This document shows positions 1 to 13,875 of a stretch of 64,000 nt of DNA, one piece after another. The notes beneath the pieces were generated by a model. That model saw nothing but the letters and a program-made list of their open reading frames with translations, was not told where the DNA came from and did not search any database. The stretch is from NCBI RefSeq assembly GCF_047495875.1, contig NC_092480.1, positions 744,001 through 808,000 on the forward strand. Direction: 5' to 3'. The translations under genes were made by a program, and so were the position numbers. Numbering within the stretch: the first letter of the stretch is position 1; each line of letters opens with the position of its first letter. This DNA is from Pithys albifrons albifrons. Its lineage: Eukaryota > Chordata > Aves > Passeriformes > Thamnophilidae.

Positions 1-3000
1 TGTGCCATCCAATTCTGTGAAACACTTGTCTGTCTTCATCAGTGGGAAATTGGAGCTCCATGAGCTGCAAGAGTGTGCATGGAAATGAGCAGGAAGCTGC
101 CAGGGGCCAGGAACAAAGAACAGGACTGTGTGTATAAGGACTAATTAGATCTTCAACCAAAAAACTCCATATCTTCTCCTCACCATCTGTTAATGCTTGA
201 AAAGATCTGAACAAATACCACCTAACAGATTCAGTCTGGCCATGCTAAAACCCAGTGATTAAAGGATGTTTGTCCCAATGGCATTAAAAAAAGAAACTTA
301 ATATAATTCTCTTACAATGAGAGCAAATTCTGAAATAGAGATTTATTTGCCTGGATTTTTTTCCCTAATATTAAACCTTTACATTCCCAGGCTGATTTGC
401 CTGCCTGCTGCATACATTATTAAGAGGGGATTTAAAACCCCACTGGCCAGCCCTTGGATGGCAGAGCAGTGCTCATTGTATTGCTCTTTTCCCTCTGCAG
501 CCATTGGTTGGGCTTTGCTTTCTTTACATTAATTATTCTGATTTGCTCTGTGTGCCAACACCTGCTCAGCCCCAGGTTCTGCTCTGCTGGAGCTTCCCAA
601 GTCACCTCCTGAGGTGATCAGTGCCCAGGGGGGTTTGCACAAGTAGCTCTTCCTCAGAGGAGCTGGAATTCTGCCCCAGCCTCACAGTGCTCAGCCAGAA
701 GCAGCTTCCAGACCTGCTTAGAGGCATTTCAGAGCCTGGCAGGTTGGCCCAGAGGCTCCTGGAGCTCTGATCCCCCCGTGTGTCCCAGTGGTCCTCCCTA
801 AACAGGGGGTGCAGTGTGGCCAAAAGTGCCCCCAAACCCAGAGAGCACCAACATGCAGCTGCTTCCAGTGTGTGCCATCAGCCAGGAGCAGCCTCCCTGT
901 TCCCCCTCCTGGGGAAGAAGAATCCAATGTAAATTACAGTACAAAAGTTGACTTGACACTTTATAAACCATCTCACTTTGAATTCAGTCAATAATACTTT
1001 GCATTACTAAAATATGAGTTTTCCAATCATTCCTCATCTGAAAGCTGTTTAAGTGGCAAACACAGGGCTCGTTACTGAGTCTCAGTTTGCACTGGAAATA
1101 TTCAGTGTTTTATTCCTACGTGCTCAGCTCCTGGAGTTATGTGAGAATGCCCAGCCCACACAGCTCACTTGGCCACAAAACCCTTGGCTATTCCCACCAT
1201 TAAGTGGCAAGTATTGAACATGTGAAATCCTGTTTGGCTTGTAAAGCACCACCATATTTCAGAGAAATAAAGTGATCTACATTGCAAAGGTCAGAGATGC
1301 TCCACAGAGAGAGCTCCAGCCACAGGGCACTTCTCAACCTCCCAGGGCATCCCTGTCTCCAGCAGGGCTGGCCTGTCCTCCCCAGCCCTGAGAGGATCCA
1401 CAAGGCTGGAGATCCCTGACTGATTTTTGAAGGTGACTTTTTGGCTGTCTATGAACTTGTAGCCAAACTCCTGCACAGCCCAGCAGCACTGAAGTGGAAT
1501 AAAAACCCACAAGGCACAGATGGAACTGCTGGGGAAGCTCCAGCCATGGCAGAGTCAGGTCCAAGCCTCGGTCACTTTGCAGCAGGGCCCTGACTGTGGG
1601 GAGGGAGGTTTTTCTGCAGGGCAGAGTCAGGAACTCTGAGCTCCAGGTGGAAATCCAGAGATGTAGATGCAGCAGCAGCTCTTGGCCCCTGCCCCTGGGC
1701 TGGCTGTAACAGGAGTTTGCCAGAGTTAACACTGATGCCCTCAAAATAAAGTTTATAACTTGCTCTTGTTTATCTGTGTCTCTATTGCTGCTATTAATGT
1801 TTCATGTCCCTGGAGTAAAGGTTCCTCTCCAGCACAAGCTGCAGCATTAGTCAGAGTGCCCCCAGCCTGGAGCTCAGCTCCAGGGGCTCCCAGCACACCC
1901 TGCCAACCTGGGGGTGCCGAGGGGGGACGGGCACCGGGAACGCTGCCCTTGCCCTGAGCAGTGAGGGGTGCAAGGAGGGTGTGCCTTGAATGGGAACCAC
2001 CAGAGGCTTTCCTTGTGTCCTGCCAGCTGGTGCACAGCCTGGTGTGAGCCCCCAGGGGCTGTGCCCATGGCTGGGAAGAGACAGCCCCAGTGCCAGGCTG
2101 AGTGGCACAAAGCTGGGCACAGCTGGGACCTGACCCTGCAGGGCCAGACTGTCCTCAGCATCACACTGCTCTCCTGGCCCTGAGCACAGGAATCCAGGAG
2201 AAAAGAGGATGAAAAGGTGAGTCCCTGCCACACTCTGGAGCCACAAGCAGCTCCACAGACCTTTATAAAAGCTGCACATGGCACCTCATTAGAGCCTGGC
2301 CTGGCTTTGCTGGGCTCCTGCTAATGAAGCTCTTCTCCTGCACCAGCCACAGCCCTAATGGTGGGCAGACCCCTCAGAGAACAAGGTCAGCAGCACATCT
2401 TTGATGGCATCCCATTTCCTCAGGTTTTAAGGGTCCTGAGACTCACTAACTTGCTCCAATCACCAGAGCTTTGCACTTTGATTTCCCCAGTGGAAAAGGT
2501 ATTGCTGGAGAAGGGAGCAGAAAGATCACCAGGGGGATAAAGGCAGCAGGAAAATGGGATCATTAGTTTCCACAACAGGCTCTCCCAGACAGCCTCAAAC
2601 CCCAGGCACAGACTGCAACAAAGCCAACCCAGCACCAAGGGCTGTCTGCCCTGCCCTGGCTGCCCAGAATCCAGGGAGGAAACCAGCTCAGCCCAGGGAA
2701 GCACCATCCACTGCTTGGAAAAGCTGCTCTCACTGCCCCCACATGCACAGAGGACTCCAAGGAACCTGCATGGGCAGCTCACACCAGACACTGCCCCAGG
2801 AGCAACTCAGCTAATGGTTTGAGAGCACAGAGAGGGGGACTGAAATCATAATGCCACGAGATTGCATGCCCAGGGCTGGGGAAGGTTCCCTTCAGCTCTG
2901 CAGGCACAGTGGGATGCCAGGGCTGGTGCCATGGGCAGCCTTGGTGAGCTGATGCTTGGTCTGTTTGCTCTGTGGAATGGAGATTTTTTTGGTCCAGCCC

Positions 3001-6000
3001 TTGTTGTTGTTACTCAATTAAATGAAATGCAGCTTGAAAAATTATTTTCTCTCCCCCAAGTACCTGAAACACTTCCCTCCCTCCCCCCCTACTTTTTCAA
3101 TCTCAGCTGCCAAATCTTAGCCCTGAACTTCAGGGCCAATTTCTCCTTTATTTACTGAAAGCTCACACTAAATCTTTTCATACTAGAAATGCCAGTTCTC
3201 CAAACAATTACTCTGCCTGCAACATTAGTCATTTCCCACATTTTCCATCAGTGTTATTCATTTGATGGTATATCATCTTTGCCATAATAAGATCTGGGCC
3301 TTTCTCTCTCCTGTCCTTCCTGGTGCTTTCCTGCCCATGAGCTCCCAGATTTCCTGTCCTGGCCAGGGGGTATCAGACTCTGCATTTCCTTCTCTTTCTG
3401 ACCCCCAGGAAAAATCAATCTGTGCATGACTCCAGCCAGTGCAGGGCTCCTGAGCTTCCAGGGGATTAACAGCATAAACACCACTCTCCCTTGTAGCTCC
3501 CTGCACAACACCAACAGTGCAGAGGGATTTTTAAGGCTGGAAATATTTCAATTAACATCCCAGGGCAGTGGGAAGTTCCTGTAAATCATTGAAGAACCAA
3601 CAGTGAGATCAGAGCCAGGAGTCAAAGAAGCCAGAGGGGAGCTGAGTGTCCCTTCCCTTGGAAGGGTCATGGCAGGTACTTGTGACACCAAAGGGGCAAG
3701 TTTGGGATCTCTTATCAAGTGGCAATGGAAAGGAATCTATCTGCAGGGCAGGAAACCATCTTGCCAACTCAGACTTCTTGTGCCACGTGGAATTTGCCAG
3801 CTGTGCCCAGTGCCAGGGGGCACCACGTGGGAACACCTGCACCCAACTGTGGGCTCAGCTCAGCCCCAGGTGTGGCTCACAAGCCCCACTATAAACAACA
3901 CATTCAAGCACTCTCACCCAAGGTGTTTTTCCCCCTCCTTCGTGAAGTTCTCTGATAGGAAACTTCAGACTTAAAATGGAGCTGCATCAGGAAAACACAA
4001 CCCAGGGCTCTCTTTCTGCACACTTGTGTTTGAAGTCAAAAAACCAGAGCAGGTCATTCTTAAAAAAGGCACTTCAAACACCACCACTCCCTGTCATCTC
4101 AGTGTTCCATCACCAAACGACAGTCTCCTGCTCCAAGACAACATCTAATGAAACCACATTTATTCCCATCTTGCTGTAATCACATTAGACAGTTCTACCG
4201 ATTTAACTTTATTGGTTTCTTAACTGTCTGAAAAAACCCACATCCAGACCAACCCAACATGTTTTACTACCAGCCACCTGCAGAACCTTCTGAAAGCAGC
4301 ACCCCATGGTCAGTAAAGAGCCTTCTGTTTGGTGTTAGACTTCCTGCTAAGACCTCATTTTGTTTAAGAGACTTGTGCAGCTTTTGAACCCATCACATTC
4401 CGCTTAAGCCACAGTTTGCAGCCCGTGCTCGGCCATCAGAGGCACAAGGGAGAATATTCTGGGGCTCATCAGCATAGGAATGTTCCCCCTCAGCAGAGCC
4501 CTGGGACGAATGGGCATCAGGCTGTTGGTATCTGCAGCCCAGACACCTCACCCTGACAGAGGGAGAGGCAGCAGGAGGGCAAGTCTGGGGCAGAGGCTGC
4601 TGCAGCCCCAGGGGCTCAGCCTGGCAGTCATTCCTCCTCCCCAAATGCCGAGTTTCCCTGGCACATTCCCCGGATTTAATTCACCTTTGAACATCCTGCT
4701 GCTCACTGAACCTCGAGCCAATCCTGCTCCCCAGGTCCCTCACACATCTCCCTGGAGAAGCAATGGGTGTCTCCCAGGGAAAGCAAAAGAGCTGGCCCCG
4801 TTCCAGGCACTGCCAATTTAGACACAGAGAGCAGCAGCAGCCAATTTATTCTCTGTCTGGGTGAAAAACTCAGCCCTGCTGAATTCCTGTGCTGTGTCCC
4901 CACGGTGCTGTTTGTGCTGGAAGGTGTGTGCAGGCAGGACATGCACTGGTGGCACCCTAAGGGGACACAAAACAATCTCTTGGAGGGGAATGAACTCCCC
5001 TCAGAGCTCTGAAGTTCTCTGTTGTCCCTCTAGCAGTGAACCACGGAGAACATTTGCCATCCTGGAGGGAAACCAGCATCTTTGTCAACTACTGAGGCAA
5101 TCTGGTCAACCCTTCTCCACAAACAAGCCTCTAACAAAGCCTGTTTTCATGGGAAGACCCCAAAGTGCCAGCCCTGGGCATGGAAGCAGCACTTGCACCC
5201 CTGAGCCTGCAGCTCTCCTGCCCATGGCCAGCCCTCTTCAATCCAGACACAAAATGTTCAGCCCATTCCACCTCTGCTGCACCAACACCCCTGGGAGCTG
5301 GAATTCAAGGGACTGGCAGCACAGTTATGGACACCCTTCCAGAGCAGTCCTGTCACCATCTGAGCATGGGATGCCACCATCCCTCTGCCTCCTGACTGGG
5401 GGTGGCAGTGACCCAGAGCAGCTCTGGCTTTGCTGCCCAGCCCTGGCCCTGCCACTCTCCCCTCCTCACCAGCCACACTGAGCAACTCCCTGGAAGAGCA
5501 TTATCCTTCCTGCCCCCAAAGCCTCTCCAGCATTGCCTGCAAACACAGCTTACCAAAATAGATAAACCCAAAAGCCAAGGGAGAACAGCAGACTGTGATG
5601 TGAGCCCTGCATGTGCTGTCCAGGAGTGGGGAAGCAGCAGGATCTGAGAGCTGGACATGGCACAGCCTGTTTGCTGGTGGCCTGACAGTGAATAACATCA
5701 GCTCCTACCTCCACAAACACATCAGCCAAAATGCACATTATCCAACACACACAGGCACCTCCTGCTCTTGCTGGGGAGTTTGAGCACACACAGCCCTGCA
5801 CAGCAGGCTCAAGCTGGCAGGGGAGGTGGAGCTAATTAGCCAGAACATGGATGGGAAGCCTCCAATGGCTCTGTTTTCATACCACCAAATTAGACTCATC
5901 AGGTTACCCGCTATGGGCAGGATGATTTTTTAAGTGTTCCTTTGAGGCAGATAAAAGGTAACACAAATTATTTTCAGCAGCAAAGCATGCTCCAGGCTAT

Positions 6001-9000
6001 GTGGCTGAAAGGAGCTTTTGTCTCCTTTGTGACTGAGGCAGGATAAAAAGCAGCCCCTGGACGTCCTCTCCTGGTCCCCTCAAGCCCAGGGGTCGTGGTG
6101 GGGGCTCAGCCCCACCCTGGGGTGCCACGAGCACCCAGCACACTCCTGGCTCTGCTCATTCCAAACTCAGCTCCCTTCCCACTCAGCAAGTCCACAAACT
6201 CATGGAGTCTCGTGGCCCAGACAGAATAAAAGGTGGTTTCAGAGGTCTGAGGAAGCTCATCAGCTTGTCTGTACTGCTGAGGCCAGCACTGGATCCTTTC
6301 TCCATCTGCTTCCCCAACACAAGGAGTGAGAACCATCCTTGGGGATCATCAGAAATGAGGACAAACTCTCTCCTTCTGCTCAGTTCTGCCTTTCATGGCA
6401 AACTCCAATGAGAACTGTGCTTTTTGCAGTGTGTCAGTCTTATTTCTTCCACTGCAACAGGCAAACTAAGGGTGTGCTGCTGTAGGACAGATCCTACAGT
6501 CTCCTTCTCTCCACCCTGCAACAAAGCCAAGTAGAAGACAAAAAATACCAGCCTGCTGCTTCTCCAAGTCCAGCAGCTGAGCCCTGTGTTTGAACTCATC
6601 TCCTGTTGGACTGAACTCACTGGATTTCAGAACAGTCTGAGTTTGGAGCAGCAAAAAATACAGAAATCAGAAATAATAAAATAAAAAACCCTCAGAAATA
6701 GGAAATAATGAAATCCATGGGAGGAAAAGGAACAAGAGAGAGCCCACCAGCAGCAACACACAAAGCCTCATGCAATAAAGATGGCACAGGCTCCAGCATG
6801 TGACACATGGCCCATGTTATGCTGAGACTCCGAAGTCTCAGTTCCCACTCAAATCCACCCAATCCCATTTTCTGCCTGCACACTCCCAGCAGAAAGGCAG
6901 ACTGTGGAAACAGGTAGCCTGCCTTGCAACACTGAATATATCCCTTCTCCTTTAATAAGAAGGCACTGGCATCAATTAGAGGACAAAACCATTAGACACA
7001 ATTTGTTTATTCAAATTAGCAACAAGGCAGTGTCAAGCCCTGCTCCCCACGGCCCTGCTCTCAGGCAGAGTTGGAGGCAGAATGATTGACTGAGCCTCCC
7101 ACAGTCCCTGTCCCTGCAACAGGCTTGGAGTGGCTTGTCCAGGAAAACAGCCCAGCATTCCAAGGGCAGTCTGCTGCCAGAGCTGCCCTGTCTGCCCCTG
7201 GGGCTCATCCTTGGCACTGGCACTGCCCTCCAGCACCACCCAGAGCAGCCTCTGAGCACCAGAAACACACTCCAAGGGGCAGGAATTGCTCTGGCCCCGG
7301 ATCCACCTCACCTCATTCAGCTTTCAGCTCCCCAGAGCTAAGCAGACACTAAAAACCCAAACGCCTCCTGATAAGTTCCATCTCCCCAGGGCCCCTTTGA
7401 TCCTGAGGGGGTTTCTCCAAGGCAGTGCCCGCCCCACTCAGCCCCCAGTCCAGTCTCAGCTGCACAGAGACAAGGAACACTGAACTTCTGCTGCCTGAAC
7501 CCCCCGAGCTGTCCCCACAGGGGCTAGGGCAGGACCTCCTTTGCCCTCCTCATTTCTGAAGGCTCTCACATATCACTGCCCAGCAGCAGAGTCAGGCACT
7601 GGCTCCCAGGGTTAATTGGCCCTCAGCATCTCCGGGGCTGCTGCCTCCTTTAATAGCCAATTAGACCTTATTAGCTGCGTTGTCATTTACATCCAAGGCT
7701 CCCAGCAGCAGTCCAGGAGCTACAAATTCACTCTCACAGGGTAGCCTGGACTTCTCCATTCCAACCTGAGCCTTCTGCTCTGCTTGTGGCCTCCCTGCCC
7801 CAGGGTCCCTCCTGCCAGCAGCTCAGCCCTGTGCTGAGGTGGGACCACCAGCAGGGAGCCCAGATGGAAGATCCAGGGAAGGTGTGATCCTCAGGAAGAG
7901 CCCAGTGTGTTCAGCATGTCTCTAATGGGCTTCAGGCACACCAAGCAAAGCCCTGGCTGCTCCCAGCCACCCCCAGAACATGTTGACACACCACAGCACA
8001 GATCAATAGGAAGAGCTTGATAATGGCCATTGATTTTACAACTGTAATGAAGTTGTTGAGTCTCTGATTCAGCCATTACTAAGTGTTCATTTCATTGACC
8101 TGCAGGGCAAGGGGACTGGGGGGTTTTGTTTTCCCCTTCTGAAGAGCAAGCACCACTTGCTAACGAGGAATGACTGGGGTTCCCTCCTCACTGCCTCCCT
8201 GCTTCACCTCTCCCTCCTCTGCTTTGCCAGGCACAGCCTCACCCATTCCCTGCTGCCATCTCAGCTCCATCACACACTCCCACATCCACACCCTTCTCTG
8301 GCCACAGGAGGTTTCCAACCCACCTGCACACACTCTGCACCAGATGGACTTGCTTCCTCCCACAGCCCAATGGAAACTCCCTGCTTGTCATGGACCACAA
8401 TGGATGACCTTGTCCCAGTGCTGCAGCTCTGCCTTGGTGGTCTCATGTCCCACCTGTCCATGCCCCACCTGTCCATGCCCCAGCCCAGCTGACCCCACCC
8501 AGCACATCCTGCTGGACAAGCCTGAGGCCACACAGCTTTTGGCTGAACCATCCAAAAAAATTCTGGTTTGATAAACAAAACTGAAGCAAAGATGTACAAG
8601 GGAGTGAAGCAGAAAGGACTGGCAGGAAGGGAAGATTCAAAGGCACATCACGGGTAAGATCAGGCCAGGATATCAGTCCTCCTAATGGAGTCTCAACGAG
8701 GCTGTGCTCAAGGCTCTGTGTCTATACAGAGAGATAAAGCAAGGCACCCAAAACTATAAACCCAAGGATGTTTAAATTAGAAGGGATCCAATAGAGACTA
8801 ATAAAATGCTGGAAAGAATTATGTATCAGCATCTACACAGAGGTCGAATGAATACAACACTCTTTTCCTAGAAAAGCAGCAACTAAAGCTGACATAGGAG
8901 AGATTGGGAGAGCAAGATAATTCCACCATAAAGTGCAAGAGAGAATCACTTAGAGATGGAGCAGATATTTAAGGATGGCATTAAAAAAGAAGAAATTAAC

Positions 9001-9394
9001 GTGCAGCTACAGAAGTGGGAGAAGGGCCCTTTGTTTCATGTGACAAAACCCAAACAGGTTTACATTAATTCTGCTTTCACAAAACCAGAGGGTAATTCCA
9101 AGCAGCAGTTTCCAGCGCTGCCTGAGCAAATGCCTCCTCCAAAGGGCTTTGTGGAGCACTTTGCAATGGCCCAGGTGGCACAGAGAAGTCCCTGAGGACA
9201 GAAATGCAGCACATCTGGATGGCCCTTGCTGGGATATCTGATCATCCCAACAGGCACTGGGTCCTGCTCCCCCCAGACCTGCCCCAGCCCCTGGGGGGGT
9301 TCCTTGGCCCTTGGCACCTCTGCCACAGGTTTCCTCTGCATGTTGCCAACAGCCCAGGGAGACTTCCACACTCTCCAGCCTTGATGGGCAGTCA
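1..9394. other. Intronic DNA without recognised genes
   Basis: There is no coding exon, RNA gene or clear transposon here. It is mixed GC- and AT-rich, CpG-poor sequence. Small items are a 16-bp two-and-a-half-fold repeat (CCACCTGTCCATGCCC) near 8447-8485 and a TAAT-rich stretch near 7645-7695. Open frames here (the longest about 206 codons near 4861-5481) have no domain, no start context and no splice logic, and look like chance frames in stop-poor DNA. Confidence 0.6.
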
Positions 9395-9492
9395 CTAGAC
9401 TGGGAGTTGGGAGACAGAGGTGCTAATTTGAGAGCTTGCTACAGGCAATTCCTTTCATTTTCTCTGTGCCTCTGCTTCATATCAAGATCGTA
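9395..9492 (+). mobile_element. MIR-like CORE-SINE remnant
   Basis: The order of motifs follows the MIR family: ACTGGGAGTTGGGAGACAGA, then a GCTTGCTACAGGCAATTCCTTTC segment (the counterpart of CTTGGGCAAGTCACTTC), then TCTCTGTGCCTCTGCTTC (the counterpart of CTCTGTGCCTCAGTTTCC). It is heavily diverged, as expected for a repeat active early in amniote history. It lies directly before an old LINE remnant. The call is from recalled consensus features and needs a RepeatMasker-type comparison. Confidence 0.5.
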
Positions 9493-9502
9493 AGAACAAA
9501 TG

Positions 9503-9790
9503 TTACTGTCAAACCAAAAGTCCATCCAATAATTCCTGCTAATAGCCTCCCAGCCTCTGGCTGCTCTTAGGTTAGGAGACTCCTGAAACTGATGTTGTTT
9601 ATATATTTAATATCTCTTAAGTGCTTTTCTCTTCCCTGTGCTTGTCCAGTTTCCCCTTAAATCTCTGAAAACTTTCTGTGCTCACAACACCCTTTGAGCT
9701 CAACGTGTCAATCGCCTGTTGCACAAACCCAAACCTCTCCACCTTCTCCATTCTGCCCAGGATTTGCCTTCTTGTAAACTCTGCAGCACA
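9503..9790 (-). mobile_element. Old CR1/L3-like LINE remnant, antisense
   Basis: Motif order matches the antisense 3' region of old amniote CR1/L3-type LINEs: AAAAGTCCATCCAAT, AGCCTCCCAGCCTCTGGC, AGGAGACTCCTGA, TATATTTAATATCTCTTA, a degraded GTGCTTGTCCAGTTTCCCC block, then GTGCTCACAACACCC and an AATCGCCTGTTGCACAAA segment. It is much more diverged than the other CR1 copies here and lacks the young avian 3' tail. Confidence is limited because the match is by recalled pattern only. Confidence 0.5.
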
Positions 9791-12700
9791 GGACTTGCCT
9801 CTCTCTCTAAATAGCTCCACCCAGCAAGGGGCACTGAGGGGGTTGGGGCTCAGCTGGAGACCCCGAGCAGCATCACCAGCCACGCCAGGTGCCCTGTGTG
9901 TGCTGGTGCAGGTGTTCTGTGCAGACACACCCCCCTGGCACACCCAGGGGTGCAGTGCCAGGCTCCTCTGCCCGCTGGGGCTGCATCCAGCCCTGCCTGA
10001 ACTCTGCAGGACCCATCAGGAGCTGAGGAATCCTTTGCTGCTCTCAGGGCTCAGTGTTGGTTATCTCTGTGCCAACACAATCTGTTTGCCCATATCAAAA
10101 TGCTGCCTCTCACCTGAGGGATTAACACCGTGACAAAATCATTAGAAACCTGATGGAGTGGTGGGAGCCCTCTGAGTTCATGGGAAATTCATTCTTCAGC
10201 CTAATGAATGTCTTTTTCCAAACAACTGCAACAGCAGCACCTCTGCGTGTCTGTCCCCACTGGAGCGACCAACACACACAGCTCAGGGCTCAGCTGATGC
10301 TCAGACCATCTAAAGGGGCAAAGAGCACCTTTCAAACACCAAAGTGGCCTGGGCAACAAATCCCAGCAGCACCTCTGACCCCCCGGTGAGTCCCACTGGC
10401 ACGGGAAGGCCCTGGCTGGGCAGTGCTGGGCACCTTTGCTGCTGCTCCCAGGGCTGCCCTTGCCTCCTGCAGCCTGTTCTCCCTGGGCACAGGAGACAAA
10501 ACATGCTCTTGTCACCCTCCCTGCCAGTTGCTGCTCCTGCTGCACGAGTGAGGAGCTGGCACTGAGTCACTGCCACCCCTGGGGAGGGGGCCAGAGGCCA
10601 CCTCGGTTCTGCTAATTCACTGCCAGCCCCCCATGGAACACGCTCTGTCTGCCCCACGTTCAGCCTCCTTCCCTTCCACAGCCTTCTGGAGAGCACTGGT
10701 TGGCTCTTCCTTCCCTCCTGCCCGGCCACCAAGGTGACACCATCAAACGGTGCTCTGGGCAACGCTGAGATTTGCATTTCAATTTGAATTCGTTCTTAGG
10801 GCTCGAATGAACTCCTGCAATGGCTCTTTGCTGTGGTTGTGGAGCACAACCCTCCTGCTCTGCTCTCATATAATACAGATTATTTCAGCCTTGCTCCCTA
10901 CATTTGAGACAAGTCACCCTCTTAAAAGAGCAGTTTTATTGCCAGGCGATATTAGCACAATGAAGAAAATCGCTCCTAATTTTTATAAATTATCTCATCA
11001 TCTGCAACTAATTAGCAGCTGTGGCAAGCTGGGAAATGTCTGTTCCCCCTGGAGGGAGCAGCTCGGAGCTCTGCAGAGCTCAGACATTCCCAATGCTCCG
11101 GATTCCATGGGAATGCTCCCACCAGGTGAGGAGCGGGGCCACCTCAGCATCACAGGATTGTGGGATATCAGGGCTGAAAGGGGCTCTGGAGACAATCTCT
11201 ACTCTAAGCCCATGGAGGGGGGTAGTTGTGCCGCAGCTTAGCTGGAAACTTTATTAAAATCCAATCTAATCAAGCTGCTGTGACTCTCCATTCCCCTTCC
11301 CCTCGCTCCCAGGCTTGTGCCTCTGTCTGCGCCGCTGAAAATGTGCCTATAAAAGTAAAATGAGAAGCAGCCAACGGCTAAATGGCACTTAATCAGAGGC
11401 AAATGTACACCCTGGTGGATGGCAAACTGCTATTAGGGTGGGGAGGGGGAGGCAGACGAAAATAATAAGCTATAAATGGACAGCCAAATAAATCTCCTGC
11501 CGTAGCAAGTGAGAGCACATCTGGTGAGATGCCACCTCCGGTGAGTTGTGAGCAAAATATTTATTTGCCGCCAAGTACCTGCCAGCAGGAGTGGGATTGG
11601 AGCTCGGGGAGCAGGGCTGCCCTCCCTCCCCTGCCTCCTGCTGCCCTCAGAGCAGCAGCGCACGGGGGGCTGCCCTCTCTGGCTGCACAGAACGTGATGG
11701 GGAACCATCTGACCCCCAGAGGCAGGGCTGGCATCGCTGCCCACGCTGTGGCACTGCCCGGGCTGGGACACTGCCTGTCCTGCCCCAAGGGCACGGGCTC
11801 ACGGGTGCAAACCCAGCTCCACCACGAGCCCAAAGGGTCATCAGGCACCAGACAACACACCAGAGACTCCAAAGATTTCAGTACCGTGGGATTTTTACAC
11901 CTCTGATCCCTGAGAGTGCCTTAATTTAATATAGAGCACTTCAGCATTAGGAGAAAATGGGATTTGGGACTTGGAAGTCCCCGAGGGAAAAGCTCCTTGG
12001 AGAGGGGCATCATTGCAAAGGGGATTATCACCATAATCACGAGATTAGTTGAATAATCCCAGCCTAGAAGAGAGGTTTTGTTGCCTGCAGGATGCTCAGC
12101 ACCCTCTGCTTTCATGGACACACACTGCAAAGCAGGGTCAGATTAGAGGGATGAGGTTGTGCCTCACAGTCCCTCTGTCACATCCACCAGGGTGGCACAG
12201 CCCGAGCCCTCAGGGCAGTGCCCACCTCCCAAACCCTGGCATGCAGCACCCCCCACTTCTGATTCCCCCCATTCTCCTTTCCAGATTTAATGCAATGAGG
12301 GAGCTCAAGTCTCCTAAAAACTGCAAACCCCCCAGAAATGGAGTCCCCCCGAAGGAGCAGCCAATGGGCCAGGGAAAACAAACCAAACCAAACTAAAATA
12401 AACCTCCTCTCCTCATCACCCAGCCTGGCTTTCTAAGGAAGCTCTTGCACAGTGGAATTGCACAAAGTAAACAAATAATTACCAGCTATTTTCTTCTATA
12501 GGTCAGAAAGCAGATTAGGGAGGCTGAGACTGAATCTGGAGCGTGTGTGGCGTGCCCAGGCTGACAAAAAGAAGGAAAAGAAGAGCCAGAATCTGTGCCC
12601 ACCCCCAGCTCTCAGCCCTGCTGCTCTCCCAGACAGGGGCTCTTGGTGCAACAAACCCACCTGCTGTCCCCACCCAGGCACTGATACCCTGGCTGAAAAA

Positions 12701-13875
12701 CTCAGTGCCAATAATTGTACATTTCCCAGATTCTTGGGTTTGAACTGAACACATTCTGATTCAGTACCTGAGGAATGATTTTCTGAGAAGGGAAAGCCAA
12801 AGTTTGGGGTTTCTCCTGGAAATGGTTAATCCAGATGCCTCAGCCCCAGGGACACACTTGGCTGAGGCTGTTGCCACAATCAGGAGGGGAAGGGGAGGGG
12901 TGGAAGAAGTCAAGCCTGCAGCAGATTTCCCTGTGCTTTTCACTTTGGAGCTAAAAGCAAAATTCACCCCCTCACGGGCGACTGTGAAACCAGGAAGGAT
13001 GTTCCTGGTGGTGAGAACTGGAGGTCAGGGAGTTGGTAACACTTTTCCCCACGGCACTGGAGAACCTGCTTAATTCAGCTCTAGTGGAGAAAAATCTATA
13101 AAAGCAGCAGAGAAGTGATGATATTCCAAGGATCCAAGTGACCTCCCATGAACTGCCAGGTGTCCCAGCAGAGCCCGTGCTCCAGGGGAGCAGCAGCTGC
13201 AGCCAGGACAGGGAGCACTGCCCTGTGCAGGGGGAGCAGGAGAGGAGGCACTTCCACACCCAGACCTGGCCCCAAAAAAGGGCTGCAGAACCACAGACAG
13301 GGACCTGTTGCAGCTCCTGCAGGTGTTGGCTGGAGCTCAGAACACATCCAAGCCTGTTCTGCCTGTTCAAGCAGAAATAATGCTGGCCTGTGTCCAGCTG
13401 GGGAGAGCACAGAGCAGAGCCAGGACATCTCAAAGCAAAGGGTACAGCTATATTTGGCAAATGACTGGTTTGCAGCAGGGTTTTAGTCACACAGATGCTG
13501 GAATTTGGCATTTCTTCTGAATTATGCTGTTATTTGTTCTAATTTTTGTTCTCCCCTCACCTTTCAGTGTTAGAAACCATCCATGCTTCCTGCTAAAGGT
13601 GGCTGATTTTAGTATTTGGAGAGGAAATTCTCATGGACACTTTTCTTCAAATTAAGCCACCAAATCTTTTCAGAGTTAATTGATTCTCTGAGAGTCAAAA
13701 CACAGCTTCCAAACCCATTGTTAGTGGCACAAACTGCTGCTCAAAGACTCTCTGTGCTGTTAGCCAATGCCTGAAAATGCTTCCTATTTCCTCACAATAA
13801 AAACTGATAGTCCAGGACAACAAACAGCCTCCCACCCATCACAGTTTGCCATTCAGAAAGGCAGGAGCCAGAAAA
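9791..13875. other. Intronic DNA; one possible CR1 fragment and a candidate conserved block
   Basis: No exon is recognised. AT-rich, TAAT/ATTAG-containing sequence at about 10850-11035 and 11320-11530 looks unlike surrounding GC-rich DNA and could be constrained non-coding sequence. The rest shows no repeat or gene that I can support. Confidence 0.5.
11148..11222 (-). mobile_element. Possible diverged CR1 3'-end fragment
   Basis: ATCACAGGATTGTGGGATATC followed by AGGGCTGAAAGGGGCTCTGGAGA resembles the antisense CR1 tail (ATCACAGAATC... GGGTTGGAAGGGACCTCTGGAGATCATC). It is short and diverged. Confidence 0.45.
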
